A stretch of 64,000 nt of DNA from Alphaproteobacteria bacterium. Its GTDB lineage: Bacteria; Pseudomonadota; Alphaproteobacteria; Rhodospirillales; Rhodospirillaceae. This document shows positions 24,806 to 40,435 of the stretch, in pieces. The position numbers and the translations under genes are program-made. The stretch spans positions 62,001 through 126,000 of the forward strand of contig JAUVUZ010000002.1 of assembly GCA_030604885.1 (NCBI GenBank), written 5' to 3'. The stretch's first letter is position 1, and every line of letters starts with the position of its first letter. Under the pieces are notes generated by a model. It was not told the origin of the DNA and searched no databases. It saw only the letters and a program-made list of their open reading frames with translations.

Positions 24806-26974
24806 TCAGCGTTCCTTGCGCAGCGCCTCCACCCCGGCGCGGATCAGCGGGTGCGCCGCCAGGGAGGAGACCTCCTCGGTCATCCGGCGGCGCCAGTTGG
24901 GGTGTTCGTCCACCGTGCCGGGCAGGTTGATCTGCGTGGTTTCCACCAGCAGGTCGCCCAGGTTCACCACCAGCAGGCGCGAGGCGGTGCGCGCGGCGTA
25001 GCGCAGCACCGCGGCGGTGAGCGCGGCGAGCGCCCCCCGGGCGGAGGAGGGCGGCGGCTCGGGCAGCAGGTGCTGGTCCTCGAGGGCCGCCACCAGCGCC
25101 TCCCGCTCCGCCGCGCGCCCGGCGCTCTCGCGGTTCGCCACCTCCGCGTCGGCGTAGATGCCGATCTCGGTGCGCAGGGCGAGGTCGAGGCCGAGCCAGT
25201 GCCCGGCGATGGTCGGCATGTCGTGGGTGGTGGGGGTGACGAGGGCGAGCGGCGGATACGCGTCCGGCCGCTTGAACAGGCCCGAGTCCCAGCGCTCGAA
25301 ATAGAGCACGCGGTACGACAGCAGCCGCTCCGCCGCCATCCGCCCGCGGAAGTCGTCGGGCACGGTGCCGAGGTCCTCGCCGATCACCAGACAGCGGTTG
25401 CGGCGGCTTTCCAGCGCCACGATCGCCAGCAGGTCGTCGAAGGGATAGGAGACGTAGGCCCCCCCGGCGACGCCCAGGCCCTGGGGAATCCAGAACAGCC
25501 GCATCAGCCCCATCACGTGGTCGAGGCGCAGCGCCGCGGCGTGGCGCATGTTGGCGCGCAGCAGCGCCACGAACCCGGCGTAGGCGGTTTCGCGCATGCG
25601 GTGGGGGTTGGGCGGCGGCAGGCCCCAGTCCTGGCCCACCGGGCTGAAGGCGTCGGGCGGCGCGCCCACCGACATGCCGCGCACGATGTCGCCCTGGTCG
25701 GCCCAGGCGGAGGCCCCCTCGGCGTTGACGCCGACGGCGAGGTCGCGATAGAGGCCCACCTGCGGCACCGCCTTCGCCGCCGCCGCCAGTTGCTCCTCCG
25801 CCAGCCATTGCAGGAAGGCGTGGAAGGTGACGCGCTCGGCGTTGGCCACCGCGAACGCCTCCACCTCCGGCGACTCCGGGTCCTGGAAGGGTGCGGGCCA
25901 GGCGGTCCACGGCAGGCCGCCCATGGTCTCGTGCAGCGCCGAGAACTCGGCGAAGCGCCGCAGCCGCGCCCCTCCGGCGACGCAGAATGCCTCGAACGCG
26001 GCGTTCTCCGGCGCGTCCGGCCGTTGCAGCAGGTCGTCGTAGATCAGCGCCAGGGCGCGGTGCTTGATGTCGCTCACCCGGGGGTAGTCGATCAGTTCGC
26101 AGCGCCGCGCCGCCGCGAGCGCCGCCTCCACCTCCGGATCGGCGCGGAACGCCTGGAACGCCGGGCTGTGCGCCGCGAACGGAACCGCGTCCACGTCGAT
26201 CATCAGCGGGTTGACGAATTCCGCGTTGGAGGGGGAATAGGGGCTGCACGCGTCGGGCCACGCCGGGAACAGCGCGTGCAGCGGATTGATGCCGACGATG
26301 CGGGCGCCCAGGCCCTCCGCCTGGCGCATCAGCTCGGCGAGGGCGGTGAAGTCGCCCACCCCCCAGTCGCCCGCGCGGCGCAGGGCGTAGACCTGCGCGG
26401 CGAGGCCCCAGCGGCGCTCGCCCGCCTCCATCCACGGCGGCACGTAGGCGGCGGCGGGGGCGACGATCAGCGGGCAGCGGGTCGCCCGCCCCTCGAAGCG
26501 CACCACCAGCGCGTGGTAGCCCTCGGGCAGCATCGGCGGCAGCGGCAGGCGGCGGCAGGCGAGCGGAATGCCCTCGATCTCGCCGGTTTCGACGAGCGCC
26601 AGGTCCGACGCCACCGCCTCCCCCGACACCGCGTGGCCGTCTTCCAGTTCCACCGTCCACTCCAGGGTTTCGGCGGCGGCGCGCTCGGCAAGCGACACCG
26701 GCACGCTGAAGCCCTCGGGCGCGCCGCCGCGGCGCAGCACCGTCACCGGCGGCAGCGGCTGGCGCCAGCGCCGCTCGCGCCACAGGCGCAGGCTCTGCAT
26801 CGCCTCGGCGTCGGTGGCGGCGGGAATGCCCATGGCCGCCAGCAGCACGCGGCGGGTTTCGTCGGAGGCGACGTGCAGGGTCCCGGCGATGTCCCAGTAG
26901 GACTCGTGGATGCCCGCCTCGGCGGCGAGTTCCCGCAGGGCGTCCTCGGGGGCGGGCAGATCGACTGGACTCAC
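24806..26974 (-). CDS. malQ: 4-alpha-glucanotransferase (amylomaltase, GH77)
   Basis: 722 residues. It transfers maltodextrin units between chains and so recycles the short glucans left by phosphorylase and debranching enzyme. The family signatures are seen: [45 protein letters not shown]-type region, [17 protein letters not shown] (nucleophile Asp), [14 protein letters not shown] (catalytic Glu) and [14 protein letters not shown]. About 200 N-terminal residues form the extra domain seen in long bacterial MalQ. The start is GTG, three bases after the glgX stop with AAGGAG upstream. It is the last gene of the pgm-glgB-glgX-malQ row. Confidence 0.96.
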   Translation of the reverse strand: MSPVDLPAPEDALRELAAEAGIHESYWDIAGTLHVASDETRRVLLAAMGIPAATDAEAMQSLRLWRERRWRQPLPPVTVLRRGGAPEGFSVPVSLAERAAAETLEWTVELEDGHAVSGEAVASDLALVETGEIEGIPLACRRLPLPPMLPEGYHALVVRFEGRATRCPLIVAPAAAYVPPWMEAGERRWGLAAQVYALRRAGDWGVGDFTALAELMRQAEGLGARIVGINPLHALFPAWPDACSPYSPSNAEFVNPLMIDVDAVPFAAHSPAFQAFRADPEVEAALAAARRCELIDYPRVSDIKHRALALIYDDLLQRPDAPENAAFEAFCVAGGARLRRFAEFSALHETMGGLPWTAWPAPFQDPESPEVEAFAVANAERVTFHAFLQWLAEEQLAAAAKAVPQVGLYRDLAVGVNAEGASAWADQGDIVRGMSVGAPPDAFSPVGQDWGLPPPNPHRMRETAYAGFVALLRANMRHAAALRLDHVMGLMRLFWIPQGLGVAGGAYVSYPFDDLLAIVALESRRNRCLVIGEDLGTVPDDFRGRMAAERLLSYRVLYFERWDSGLFKRPDAYPPLALVTPTTHDMPTIAGHWLGLDLALRTEIGIYADAEVANRESAGRAAEREALVAALEDQHLLPEPPPSSARGALAALTAAVLRYAARTASRLLVVNLGDLLVETTQINLPGTVDEHPNWRRRMTEEVSSLAAHPLIRAGVEALRKER

Positions 26975-26977
26975 GGC

Positions 26978-29170
26978 CTACTCCTTTTCCGGGCCGAACA
27001 GCATCGGCGGCAGCGAGGGATCGACGGCGCCCCGTCGCGGGCAGATTTCCGACTGGCCGAGGATCACCAGCGCCCGCCCCTGCAACGGGTAGATCTCCCC
27101 GGCGCGGTAGAGGGGCTGGCGCTCGTCGGCGAACGGCAGCGGGTAGGCGGTGTCCACCATCGCCTTCCAGCAGCGGCCGAGTTCGGCGCCGGGCAGGCGG
27201 AACGGCACCGCGCCGTAATGGGCGTTCATCAGCACCAGGAACGGTTCGTCGTCGAGCACGTCGCCGCGCCGCGACATGTATTCGCCGCGCTCGCCCACCA
27301 CGTGCCAGCCGAAGCAGCGGGCGTAGGACAGGCTCCAGTCTTCCGACGCCAGCTCGCCGCCGCGCGGGGAGAGCCAGGTGATGTCCTTCACCGGCCCCTT
27401 GCCGAGGGTGCTGCCGTGGAAGAAGCGCGGCCGCCGGAACGCCGGGTGCTCGGCGCGGAAGCGCGCCATCCAGCGCACGAAGTCGAGGAAGTCGCGGTCC
27501 TCGTCGGAGGGCGGGCTCCAGTCCATCCAGGAGATTTCGTTGTCCTGGCAATAGGCGTTGTTGTTGCCGCCCTGGGAGCGGCCCAGCTCGTCGCCCGCGT
27601 TGAGCATCGGCACCCCTTGCGACAGCATCAGGGTGGCGACGAGGTTGCGCTTCTGGCGATAGCGGGTGGCGCGCACCGCCGGGTCGTCGGTGGGGCCTTC
27701 GACGCCGCCGTTCCACGAGAGGTTGTAGTCCGAGCCGTCGCGGTTGTTCTCGCCGTTGGCCTCGTTGTGGCGGCGCTCGTAGGAGACGAGGTCGGTGAGG
27801 GTGAAGCCGTCGTGGCAGGTGACGAAGTTGATCGAGGCGCGGGGGCGGCGGCCCTGGTGCTCGAACAGGTTCGACGAGCCGGTGATCGCCGAGGCGAAAT
27901 CGCCCATCACCCCGGAATCGCCGCGCCAGAACTGCCGCACGCGGTTGCGGTAGCAGTCGTTCCACTCCGACCACCCGGGCGGAAAGCGGCCGAGCTGGTA
28001 GCCGTTCGGCCCCACGTCCCACGGCTCGGCGATCAGCTTGACGCGCGAGAGCACCGGGTCCTGCCGCACCGCCGCGAGGAACGGACTCTCCTGGCCGAAG
28101 GCGTCGGGCGCGCGGGCGAGGGTGGTGGCGAGGTCGAAGCGGAAGCCGTCCACCTGCATCACCTCGACCCAGTAGCGGAGCGAGTCCATCACCATCTGCA
28201 GCACCCGCGGATGCGCGAGGTTGAGGGTGTTTCCGCAGCCGGTGAAGTCGGTGTAGTAGCGCTTGTCGTCGCGGTTGAGGCGGTAGTACGAGGCGTTGTC
28301 GATACCGCGGAAGCTGTAGGTGGGGCCGAGGTGGTTGCCCTCGCCCGAATGGTTGTAGACCACGTCCAGCACCACCTGGATGCCCGCGTCGTGCAGCAGG
28401 TTCACCATGGTGCGGAATTCGGCGATGTTGCGCCCCGAGAGGTAGCGCGGCGCCGGGGCGAAGAAGTTGTAGCTGCTGTAGCCCCAGTAGTTGGTGAGGT
28501 TCTTCTCCACCAGGTGCTGCTCGTCGGCGATGGCGTGCACCGGCAGCAGCTCGACGACGTTGACGCCGAGGGACTTGAGGTGCGCGATCACCGGCGCGGT
28601 GCCCAGCCCGGCGAAGGTGCCGCGCTTCGCCAGCGGCACCTGGGGGTGGCGCATGGTCATGCCGCGCACGTGCATTTCGTAGATCAGGGTGTCCTGCCAG
28701 GGCACGTCGGGCGGGGCGGGGGAATGGCGGCCGGGAAGGCCCTCCAGCACCACGCCCTTGGGCATGTAGCGGGCGTTGTCCTGGCGGTTGAACGAGAGAT
28801 CCTGCTTCGGGTGGTCGAGGCGGTAGGCGTAGTTGTTGCGATGCCAGAGAATCTCGCCCGAGACCGCCCGCGCGTAGGGGTCCACCAGCAGCTTCGCCGG
28901 GTTGAAGCGGTGCCCGGCGGAGGGTTCGTAGGGGCCGTGGACGCGGTAGCCGTAAAGCTGGCCGGGCCGCACGTCGGGGAGGAAGCCGTGCCACACCTGA
29001 TCGGTGTATTCGGGCAGGCGGACGCGCTCCAGCTCCTTCTTGCCGGTGGCGTCGAACAGGCACAGCTCGACCTCGGTGGCGTTGGCGGAGAACAGCGCGA
29101 AGTTGGTGCCCTTGCCGTCCCAGGTCGCCCCGAGCGGATACGGGCGGCCGGGCCAAACCACGCTTCCCAT
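26978..29170 (-). CDS. glgX: Glycogen debranching enzyme (GH13, isoamylase type)
   Basis: 730 residues. An N-terminal CBM48 domain (residues 1-150) precedes the GH13 barrel. The nucleophile Asp is in VDGFRFDLATTLAR and the acid Glu in VKLIAEPWDVGPNGYQLG, with the third Asp in NFVTCHDGFTLTDLV. It cuts alpha-1,6 branches from phosphorylase-limit dextrin. The ATG follows the glgB stop after three bases and its stop precedes malQ by three bases, so translation is likely coupled through the three genes. Confidence 0.97.
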   Translation of the reverse strand: MGSVVWPGRPYPLGATWDGKGTNFALFSANATEVELCLFDATGKKELERVRLPEYTDQVWHGFLPDVRPGQLYGYRVHGPYEPSAGHRFNPAKLLVDPYARAVSGEILWHRNNYAYRLDHPKQDLSFNRQDNARYMPKGVVLEGLPGRHSPAPPDVPWQDTLIYEMHVRGMTMRHPQVPLAKRGTFAGLGTAPVIAHLKSLGVNVVELLPVHAIADEQHLVEKNLTNYWGYSSYNFFAPAPRYLSGRNIAEFRTMVNLLHDAGIQVVLDVVYNHSGEGNHLGPTYSFRGIDNASYYRLNRDDKRYYTDFTGCGNTLNLAHPRVLQMVMDSLRYWVEVMQVDGFRFDLATTLARAPDAFGQESPFLAAVRQDPVLSRVKLIAEPWDVGPNGYQLGRFPPGWSEWNDCYRNRVRQFWRGDSGVMGDFASAITGSSNLFEHQGRRPRASINFVTCHDGFTLTDLVSYERRHNEANGENNRDGSDYNLSWNGGVEGPTDDPAVRATRYRQKRNLVATLMLSQGVPMLNAGDELGRSQGGNNNAYCQDNEISWMDWSPPSDEDRDFLDFVRWMARFRAEHPAFRRPRFFHGSTLGKGPVKDITWLSPRGGELASEDWSLSYARCFGWHVVGERGEYMSRRGDVLDDEPFLVLMNAHYGAVPFRLPGAELGRCWKAMVDTAYPLPFADERQPLYRAGEIYPLQGRALVILGQSEICPRRGAVDPSLPPMLFGPEKE

Positions 29171-29173
29171 CGC

Positions 29174-31405
29174 CTATCCCCCGTCGCCCGCGGGCGGCGC
29201 GCTCAGGATCAGGGTGGCGAGCGGCGGCAGGGTCAGGGCCAGGGAATAGGGCTGGCCGTGGCAGGGCACCGCCTCGGCCACCAGGCCGCCGCCGTTGCCG
29301 ACGTTGCTGCCGCCGTAGAGGCCGCTGTCGGTGTTGATCTCCTCGACGTAGCGCCCGGCGCGCGGCACGCCGATGCGGTAGCCCTCGCGCACCACCGGGG
29401 TGAAGTTGCTCACCACCACCGCCTCGCCGCCCGGCGCCGCCGGGTCGCGCCGCAGGAAGGCGAGCACGCTCTGCTCCCAGTTGCCCGCGTCGAGCCAGGC
29501 GAATCCGCCCGGCTCGAAATCGACGCGGAACAGCGCGGGCAGGCGGCGGTAGAGGGCGTTGAGGTCGCGCAGCAGGGCGCGCACCCCGGCGTGCTCGGGA
29601 ATGTCGAGCAGGTGCCAGTCGAGGCCGTGGTCGTGGTTCCACTCCCGCCCCTGGGCGAACTCGCCGCCCATGAACAGCAGCTTCTTGCCCGGGTGCGACC
29701 ACATGAAGCCGAAGTAGGCGCGCAGGTTGGCGAACTTCTGCCAGCCGTCGCCGGGCATGCGGGCGATCAGCGATCCCTTGCCGTGCACCACCTCGTCGTG
29801 GGAGAGCGGCAGCACGAAGTTTTCCTGGAAGGCGTAGACCAGGCCGAAGGTCATGTCGTTGTGGTGGAACGAGCGGTGCACCGGCTCCTTGCCCATGTAG
29901 CGCAGGGTGTCGTGCATCCAGCCCATGTTCCACTTGAAGCCGAAGCCCAGGCCGCCGAGGTAGGTGGGTCGCGACACCATCGGCCACGCGGTGGATTCCT
30001 CCGCCACGGTGAAGGCGCCGGGGTGCTCGGCGTAAAGCTCCGCGTTCATTTCCTTGAGGAAGCCGATCGCCTCGAGGTTTTCGTGGCCGCCGAAGGCGTT
30101 GGGCACCCACTCGCCCTCCTTGCGGCTGTAGTTGAGGTAGAGCATCGACGCCACGGCGTCCACGCGGAGGCCGTCGATGTGGTATTCCTCCATCCAGAAC
30201 AGCGCGTTGGCGATCAGGAAGTTGCGCACCTCGGCACGGCCGAAGTTGTAGATCAGGGTGCCCCAGTCCATGTGGCGGCCCTGGCGCGGGTCGGCGTGTT
30301 CGTAAAGGTGGGTGCCGTCGAACCAGGCGAGGCCGTGGGCGTCCTCGGGGAAGTGGCCGGGCACCCAGTCGAGGATCACGCCGACGCCCGCCGCGTGGCA
30401 CGCGTCGACGAGGTGGCGGAAGTCGTCCGGCCCGCCGAAGCGGCTGGTGGGGGCGAACAGGCCGATCGGCTGGTAGCCCCACGAGCCGTCGAACGGGTAT
30501 TCGTTGATCGGCAGCAGCTCGATGTGGGTGAAGCCCATGTCGCGCACGTAGGGCACCAGGTCGTCGGCCAGCTCGCGATAGCTGAGATAGCGGTTGCCGT
30601 CGAGGTGGCGGCGCCACGAGCCGAGGTGGACCTCGTAGATCGCCATCGGCGCGTCGAAGCGGTTGGCGGCGGCGCGGCGCGCCATCCACTCGGCGTCGTT
30701 CCAGGCGTATCCGCCGCGCCGCACCACGCGGCTGGCGGTGGCGGGCGGGCGCTCGCAGGCGAAGGCGTAGGGGTCGGATTTCAGCGGCAGCAGGGTGCCG
30801 TCGGCCCCCACCAGCTCGAACTTGTAAAGCGCGCCCTCGCCGACGCCGGGCACGAAGATCTCCCACACCCCGCAGCCCGGGTGCTTGCGCATCGGGTGGC
30901 GGCGGCCGTCCCAGTCGTTGAAGCTGCCGACCACCGACACCCGCTGGGCGTTGGGCGCCCACACCGCGAAGGTGGTGCCCTCCACCCCCTCGACCGCGGC
31001 GAGGTGGGCGCCGAGCTTGTCGAAGATGCGGCGGTGGTTGCCCTCGGCCATCAGGTGGCGGTCCAGCTCGCCGAGCGTGGGGGGGAAGCGGAACGGGTCC
31101 TCGGTCTCCCACGCGTCGTCGCCGCGGAACAGGCGCACGCGGTAGGCGAGAGGTTCGGGGGTGTCGGCGGGGAGGGCGGCGACGAAGCCGCCGGGCACGC
31201 CCGCCGCCACCATCGGCGCCAGGTCGGCACCCGTGGCGTCGAGCAGCAGCGCGCGCTCCGCCCCGGGGGCGAACACCCGCACGATCAGCCCCCGCCCCTC
31301 GCGATGGGGGCCGAGAAACCCGAACGGATCCGGGTGGTTGGCGGCGGCGACGCGGGAGAACCCCGCAACGTCGCCCGCGTTCGGGAGCTTGGCGTGTGTG
31401 GTCAT
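29174..31405 (-). CDS. glgB: 1,4-alpha-glucan branching enzyme (GH13)
   Basis: 743 residues, the two-CBM48 form of GlgB. N1 (about 20-115) and N2 (about 120-225, with [20 protein letters not shown]) precede the barrel. Catalytic residues lie in [14 protein letters not shown] (Asp) and [13 protein letters not shown] (Glu), with the third Asp in [14 protein letters not shown]. It forms alpha-1,6 branches on the linear glucan from GlgA. GGGA lies five bases before the ATG. A small DUF2934 gene ends 50 bases upstream on the same strand. Confidence 0.97.
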   Translation of the reverse strand: MTTHAKLPNAGDVAGFSRVAAANHPDPFGFLGPHREGRGLIVRVFAPGAERALLLDATGADLAPMVAAGVPGGFVAALPADTPEPLAYRVRLFRGDDAWETEDPFRFPPTLGELDRHLMAEGNHRRIFDKLGAHLAAVEGVEGTTFAVWAPNAQRVSVVGSFNDWDGRRHPMRKHPGCGVWEIFVPGVGEGALYKFELVGADGTLLPLKSDPYAFACERPPATASRVVRRGGYAWNDAEWMARRAAANRFDAPMAIYEVHLGSWRRHLDGNRYLSYRELADDLVPYVRDMGFTHIELLPINEYPFDGSWGYQPIGLFAPTSRFGGPDDFRHLVDACHAAGVGVILDWVPGHFPEDAHGLAWFDGTHLYEHADPRQGRHMDWGTLIYNFGRAEVRNFLIANALFWMEEYHIDGLRVDAVASMLYLNYSRKEGEWVPNAFGGHENLEAIGFLKEMNAELYAEHPGAFTVAEESTAWPMVSRPTYLGGLGFGFKWNMGWMHDTLRYMGKEPVHRSFHHNDMTFGLVYAFQENFVLPLSHDEVVHGKGSLIARMPGDGWQKFANLRAYFGFMWSHPGKKLLFMGGEFAQGREWNHDHGLDWHLLDIPEHAGVRALLRDLNALYRRLPALFRVDFEPGGFAWLDAGNWEQSVLAFLRRDPAAPGGEAVVVSNFTPVVREGYRIGVPRAGRYVEEINTDSGLYGGSNVGNGGGLVAEAVPCHGQPYSLALTLPPLATLILSAPPAGDGG

Positions 31406-31455
31406 GTTTCCCGTCGGTTGCGCCGGAGCGCGGCTCCGGTGATGAAGGGCACGGC

Positions 31456-31701
31456 CTAGGGTTTGGCCGGAGCCTTGGGCTTGGCCGCGGCCTTCGGCTT
31501 GGCCTCGGCGGCGGCGGCCTTGGGCTTGGCGACGCGCGGCCGGGCGGCCTTGGCCTGGGGCGGAACGCCGGTGGCGGCGTCGCCCAGGATTTCGCGCTCC
31601 GCCTGGAGCCAGAAGTCCCAGTCGTGCCCCTCGGCGCAGCCGTTCTGCTGCCACAGGGCGTAGGCGCGGTCGCGGATTTTGATTTCGGTGGTCTCGGTCA
31701 T
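31456..31701 (-). CDS. DUF2934 protein with a Lys-Ala-Pro-rich tail
   Basis: 81 residues. The first 45 match DUF2934: [30 protein letters not shown]. The rest is low complexity, made of repeats like AKPKAAA, and strongly basic, as in histone H1-like or ribosome-associated tails. The function of DUF2934 is unknown; such short proteins are common beside glycogen genes in alphaproteobacteria by my recollection, but I cannot verify this here. It lies between pgm and glgB on the same strand. AAGGATC sits 11 bases before the ATG, a rather long spacing. Confidence 0.85.
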   Translation of the reverse strand: MTETTEIKIRDRAYALWQQNGCAEGHDWDFWLQAEREILGDAATGVPPQAKAARPRVAKPKAAAAEAKPKAAAKPKAPAKP

Positions 31702-31776
31702 GGCGGGCTGATCCTTCTGTCTCTCGGAAAAACCAACTGTCCGATGCGCAGGTCCGACGCACCTCCCGGAAATATA

Positions 31777-31812
31777 CGCGTTCCCGGCCGGTTATCATCG
31801 GTCGGGAACGCG
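31777..31812 (-). terminator. Hairpin terminator after pgm
   Basis: CGCGTTCCCGGCCG (31777-31790) pairs with CGGTCGGGAACGCG (31799-31812), 13 of 14 bases, around an eight-base loop. On the minus strand it starts 28 bases after the pgm stop and is followed by TATATTT. The T-run is weak, but the stem is long and perfect for most of its length. Confidence 0.6.
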
Positions 31813-31840
31813 AAAAAATCCAGACGTTCCTCCGCCGGGG

Positions 31841-35933
<4,093 letters not shown>

Positions 35934-36030
35934 GGAGGTTCCTTCGCGGCAGAGTCGGGTCGACGGTGTCGGCAGGGACACCGGACTATATGGGATTAAC
36001 CCGTTCGCCTGCGAGGGAAATCGGAGAATT

Positions 36031-36963
36031 TCATGGCGCGCGGCGGCGCGTCGGGAGAAGCCGGAGGAGGGTGCCCGCGGGCAGCGAGAGGGTCGCCACC
36101 GAGGCGATGGTGAGGGCGAAACCGGCGAGTTGCACCGGCGACAGGGTCTCGCCCAGGATCGCCCACGCGGCCACCGCCGTGACCACCGGGCCGGAGAGGG
36201 CGAGCAGCGAGGCGCGCACCGCGCCGCAGCGGCGAATCCCCTCGAACAGCAGGAAAAACGGGATCACCGTGCAGGCGATCGCGTTGACCACGCCCCACGC
36301 CACCCCGACCTCGGGGAAGACCAGCGCGTCGAAACCGGGGGTGACCGCCACCAGCAGCAGCATCGCCGCCAGGGTGATGGAGTTGGAGGCGGCGGTGAAG
36401 CGCGCCGAGCCGACGTCCTTCATGATCGCCTGACTGGCGGTGAGGTAGACCGCGTAGGTGACCGCCGAGGCGAGCGCCCAGGCGATGCCCTCCACCTGCG
36501 TCGGCGTGAGCGCGGCGAGGCCCTTGGGCAGCAGCGCCAGGCCGACGCCGACGTAGGTGACGGCGAAGGCGAGCACGTCGCGCGGGCGCGGGCGGCGGCG
36601 CTCGATCGCGGCGTTGAGGAAGATCACGATCGCCGGAAAGGTGAACAGCACCAGGCGCGAGGTTCCGGCGTCGATCAGCGAGATCGCCGTGAGGTCGGTG
36701 TAGGCGGCGAGGAAGAAGACGAGGCCGGTGGCGCTGCTCGCCAGCCATTGCCGCCGCGTCAGCCCCAGGCCGCCCTTCACCAGCACCCGCGCGCCGAGCC
36801 AGAACAGCGGCACCGCGACGGCGAAGCGCAGCACCAGGAACGCCGGAACCCCCATGCCGGTGGCATAGGCGAGCTTGGCCACCACGCCCTTGAAGGCGAA
36901 GGCGACGGTGGCGGCGAGAACCGCGGCGGTGGCGAAGCTGTCGGGGCGCTCGGGCGGAACCAT
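36031..36963 (-). CDS. EamA/DMT superfamily permease
   Basis: 310 residues with ten predicted membrane helices in two EamA repeats (about 10-140 and 160-295). GVVAKLAYATGMGVPAFLVLR and the second-repeat ILGETLSPVQLAGFALTIASV are typical of drug/metabolite transporters that export amino acids or metabolites. Substrate unknown. GAGG six bases upstream supports the ATG at 36961-36963. It sits on the minus strand 92 bases after the PAS-GGDEF gene. Confidence 0.92.
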   Translation of the reverse strand: MVPPERPDSFATAAVLAATVAFAFKGVVAKLAYATGMGVPAFLVLRFAVAVPLFWLGARVLVKGGLGLTRRQWLASSATGLVFFLAAYTDLTAISLIDAGTSRLVLFTFPAIVIFLNAAIERRRPRPRDVLAFAVTYVGVGLALLPKGLAALTPTQVEGIAWALASAVTYAVYLTASQAIMKDVGSARFTAASNSITLAAMLLLVAVTPGFDALVFPEVGVAWGVVNAIACTVIPFFLLFEGIRRCGAVRASLLALSGPVVTAVAAWAILGETLSPVQLAGFALTIASVATLSLPAGTLLRLLPTRRRAP

Positions 36964-37055
36964 GGAAACCTCATCCCTCGGGCGGCGGCGTCCATCGTTT
37001 GTAGCAGGTCCGGCGCGGGCCGACATCGGCGGCCTGGGGATGGCTGCCCGGCGTT

Positions 37056-37955
<900 letters not shown>

Positions 37956-38027
37956 GGGTGGCTCGTGCGCCTCCGGGTTCGCAATCCGAGCTTTTCATTT
38001 AGAGCGTTCGGCGCGGTCGGCAACGTC

Positions 38028-38906
38028 TCACGGCGCCGAACGGCGCGCTTCGGCGATGCGGCGGAGGATCGGCGTGGCGATCAGTTCCATCGCCAGGCCG
38101 GTCTTGCCGCCGGGCACGACGATGGTGTTGCGGCGCGACATCCACGACCCCTGGAGCATCTGCAGCAGCGCCGGAAAATCCACCGCGAACAGCTCGGGGC
38201 GGCGGAAGCGGATCACCGTCAGGCTTTCGTCGGCGGTGGGAATGTCGCGCGCGATCAAGGGGTTGGAGGTGTCCACCACCGGCACGCGCTGGAAGTTGAT
38301 GTCGGTCAGCTCGAACTGCGGGATGACGTAGCGGACGTAGTCGTCCATGCGCCGCAGGATGGTGTCGACCACCGCTTCCTCGGAATAGCCGCGGATGCGG
38401 GTGTCGCGGTGGATCTTCTGAATCCATTCGAGGTTGATCACCGGCGCGACGCCGATTTTCACGTCGGCGTAACGGCAGAGGTCGATGCCGTCGGCCACCA
38501 GGCAGCCGTGCAGGCCCTCGTAGAACAGCAGCTCGGTGCCGGGCGGGATGTCGGTCCAGGGGGTGAAGGTTCCGGCGATGCCGCCCGCCTTGTCCGCCTC
38601 GCGCTTGTTGTGGAGGTAGCGGCGGTAGCGGCCGCGCCCCTCGGCGCTCCAGTCGCGGAACAGGGCCTCGAGCTCGGGCCAGAGGTTGCCCGCCGGGCCG
38701 AAGTGGCTGATGCGCCGCCCGGCGGCCTCGGCCTCGCGGATCTTGTCGGGCATTTCGCAGCGGGTGTAGCGGTGGAAGCCGTCGCCCTCCACCACCGCCG
38801 CCTTGATTCCCTCGCGGCGGAAGATGTGCTCGAACGACTCGCGCACGGTGCTGGTGCCCGCCCCCGAGGCTCCGGTGACGGCGACGATCGGGTGCTTGCG
38901 CGACAT
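38028..38906 (-). CDS. cbbP: Phosphoribulokinase
   Basis: 292 residues, the size of the octameric bacterial form. It phosphorylates ribulose-5-phosphate to RuBP, the substrate of RuBisCO. The Walker A loop VTGASGAGTSTV, the substrate motif EGDGFHRYTRCEM, the HFGPAGN stretch and the catalytic region LLFYEGLHGCLV are intact. It begins 29 bases after the cbbM stop and is clearly in the same operon. No cbbR, cbbFAT or other Calvin genes adjoin it, so the rest of the cycle is elsewhere or shared with gluconeogenesis. Confidence 0.97.
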   Translation of the reverse strand: MSRKHPIVAVTGASGAGTSTVRESFEHIFRREGIKAAVVEGDGFHRYTRCEMPDKIREAEAAGRRISHFGPAGNLWPELEALFRDWSAEGRGRYRRYLHNKREADKAGGIAGTFTPWTDIPPGTELLFYEGLHGCLVADGIDLCRYADVKIGVAPVINLEWIQKIHRDTRIRGYSEEAVVDTILRRMDDYVRYVIPQFELTDINFQRVPVVDTSNPLIARDIPTADESLTVIRFRRPELFAVDFPALLQMLQGSWMSRRNTIVVPGGKTGLAMELIATPILRRIAEARRSAP

Positions 38907-38935
38907 GGGCGGGGTTCCGCGGACAGGGAGAGGGA

Positions 38936-40297
38936 TCAGACGGGTATCGCGTCCCGCCAGCCTGGGTAGAGCGCGTCCGCGTCGTGCGGGAAGGAGACGA
39001 AGGCGCGCGCCAGATCGCGAGTCTCCCGCGCGGCGGCGATCAGCGGCGTGCCGCTCTCCCAGGCCGCCACCGCGGCGCGCAGCGAGCGCGCGCCCGCGGC
39101 CGCGCCGTCGAGGTGGCCGAAAGTGCCGCCGCCCGCGGTGAGAATCACGTCGGCGTGACCCAGGTTGTCGAAAAACCCCGGCAAACGCAAGGCGTTCATG
39201 CCGCCCGAGACGATCGGCGTGGCGGCTTTCATGCCCCACCAGGGCTGCACGAACATCGGCCCGGCGGCGCAATCGCGGTCGAGCATGTCGGCCACCGCCC
39301 GGTCTTCCGGCCGCCCCTCCATCTTGCCGAAGCCCATGCCGCCGGTGTGCAGGCCCGAGGCGCCCATCATCCGCGCGAACTTGGCGAGCACCAGCGAGGT
39401 GTAGCCGCGGCGGCTCTGGCGCGAGGTGATCGCCCCGTGACCGGCGCGGTGGTAGTGGAGGAAGTGGTCCGGATGGTTGCGCCGCACCGTCGCCACCGCG
39501 CTCGGCCCGGCGAGGAAGCCGTCCACCAGGAAGGCGACGTGGCTCGCGTTCTCGCCGAACGCCTCGAGGATCAGCTCGCAGCGGGCGAGGATTTCCGCCG
39601 GGTCGTCGGCGGTGACGTTGGCGGAGAACAGCTTGGCGGCGCCGGTGGCGTCCTGGGCGCGGGCCATCGCGTCGGCCACCGCGCGCATCGTCTCCTTCAT
39701 CGGCGCGAACACCTGGTTGCCCTGGGGTTCGTCGTTCTTGATGAAGTCGCCGCCCAGCCAGAAATCGTGGCAGGCGTCGGCGAACGGCTGGGGCCGCAGG
39801 CCGAGCTTGGGCTTGATGATGGTGCCGAGGATCGGCCCGCCCTGCCGCCCCAGCACCCGGCGCAGGGTGGCGATGTTGGCGGCCGGGCCGTCGAAGGCGG
39901 AGAGGAAGTCGGGCGGCGCGTAGAAATCCAGCAGCTTGGCGTGGGCGACGTCGTCCATGCCCTGGTTGTTGCCCACCAGCAGCGTCAGCACCGACGAGAC
40001 CATCGCCTTGCCGTCGGTGACGTTGCGGTCGAACAGCGCGAGCGGGAAGGCGATCCTCATCAGCCCGGCATCGGGGTCGGCGGCGTACACCAGGGCGTCG
40101 ACGCCGCGGGTGAAGTCGTCGGTGGTGAACACCTCGACATTGGTGCCGGTGGAGGATTCGGCGGCGAAGTGGGCGGCGGCGGCGAGATAGGAGCCGCGCT
40201 TCGGCTTCATCTCGTAGGCCGCGAGAAGGTGCCCGCCGCGGGCGATCAGGGCCGCCTCGTCGAGATCGAGGGCGGCGTAGCGATGGGACTGGTCCAT
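38936..40297 (-). CDS. cbbM: Ribulose-1,5-bisphosphate carboxylase, form II large subunit
   Basis: 453 residues. It fixes CO2 onto RuBP. All active-site elements of form II are present: [12 protein letters not shown] (catalytic Lys), [14 protein letters not shown] (carbamylated Lys with Asp and Glu for Mg), HYHRAGHGA (His), [14 protein letters not shown] (loop 6 Lys), [13 protein letters not shown] and [12 protein letters not shown] (phosphate). There is no small subunit gene, as expected. The start is at 40295-40297. It is divergent from ettA across 138 bases. CbbR is not encoded nearby. Confidence 0.98.
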   Translation of the reverse strand: MDQSHRYAALDLDEAALIARGGHLLAAYEMKPKRGSYLAAAAHFAAESSTGTNVEVFTTDDFTRGVDALVYAADPDAGLMRIAFPLALFDRNVTDGKAMVSSVLTLLVGNNQGMDDVAHAKLLDFYAPPDFLSAFDGPAANIATLRRVLGRQGGPILGTIIKPKLGLRPQPFADACHDFWLGGDFIKNDEPQGNQVFAPMKETMRAVADAMARAQDATGAAKLFSANVTADDPAEILARCELILEAFGENASHVAFLVDGFLAGPSAVATVRRNHPDHFLHYHRAGHGAITSRQSRRGYTSLVLAKFARMMGASGLHTGGMGFGKMEGRPEDRAVADMLDRDCAAGPMFVQPWWGMKAATPIVSGGMNALRLPGFFDNLGHADVILTAGGGTFGHLDGAAAGARSLRAAVAAWESGTPLIAAARETRDLARAFVSFPHDADALYPGWRDAIPV

Positions 40298-40375
40298 TCC
40301 GGCTCCGGCGGGGTGGCGACCGCAAGAGGGTAGGGATTGCGGCACCCGGCTGCAAGGCCCACCTTGCGATCGCAC

Positions 40376-40403
40376 TTGATTTCGAGGCGCGGGTCCGTAG
40401 AGT
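40376..40403 (+). promoter_or_regulatory. Candidate ettA promoter
   Basis: TTGATT (40376-40381) and TAGAGT (40398-40403) are spaced by 16 bases and each matches four of six sigma70 consensus bases. They give a leader of about 27 bases before ettA. Confidence 0.45.
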
Positions 40404-40435
40404 CTGCGCCGAACGTTCAACCCCCGGAGACGCCG

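Noticed and set aside
24593-31459. A plus-strand open frame of nearly 2300 codons opposite malQ, glgX and glgB
   Set aside because: It is the antisense shadow of three well-recognised genes in GC-rich DNA. The translation is low complexity, rich in Arg, His, Val and Gly, with no domain.
40298-40435. CbbR binding site upstream of cbbM
   Set aside because: I could not find a convincing paired TNA-N7/8-TNA motif, and no cbbR is encoded nearby.
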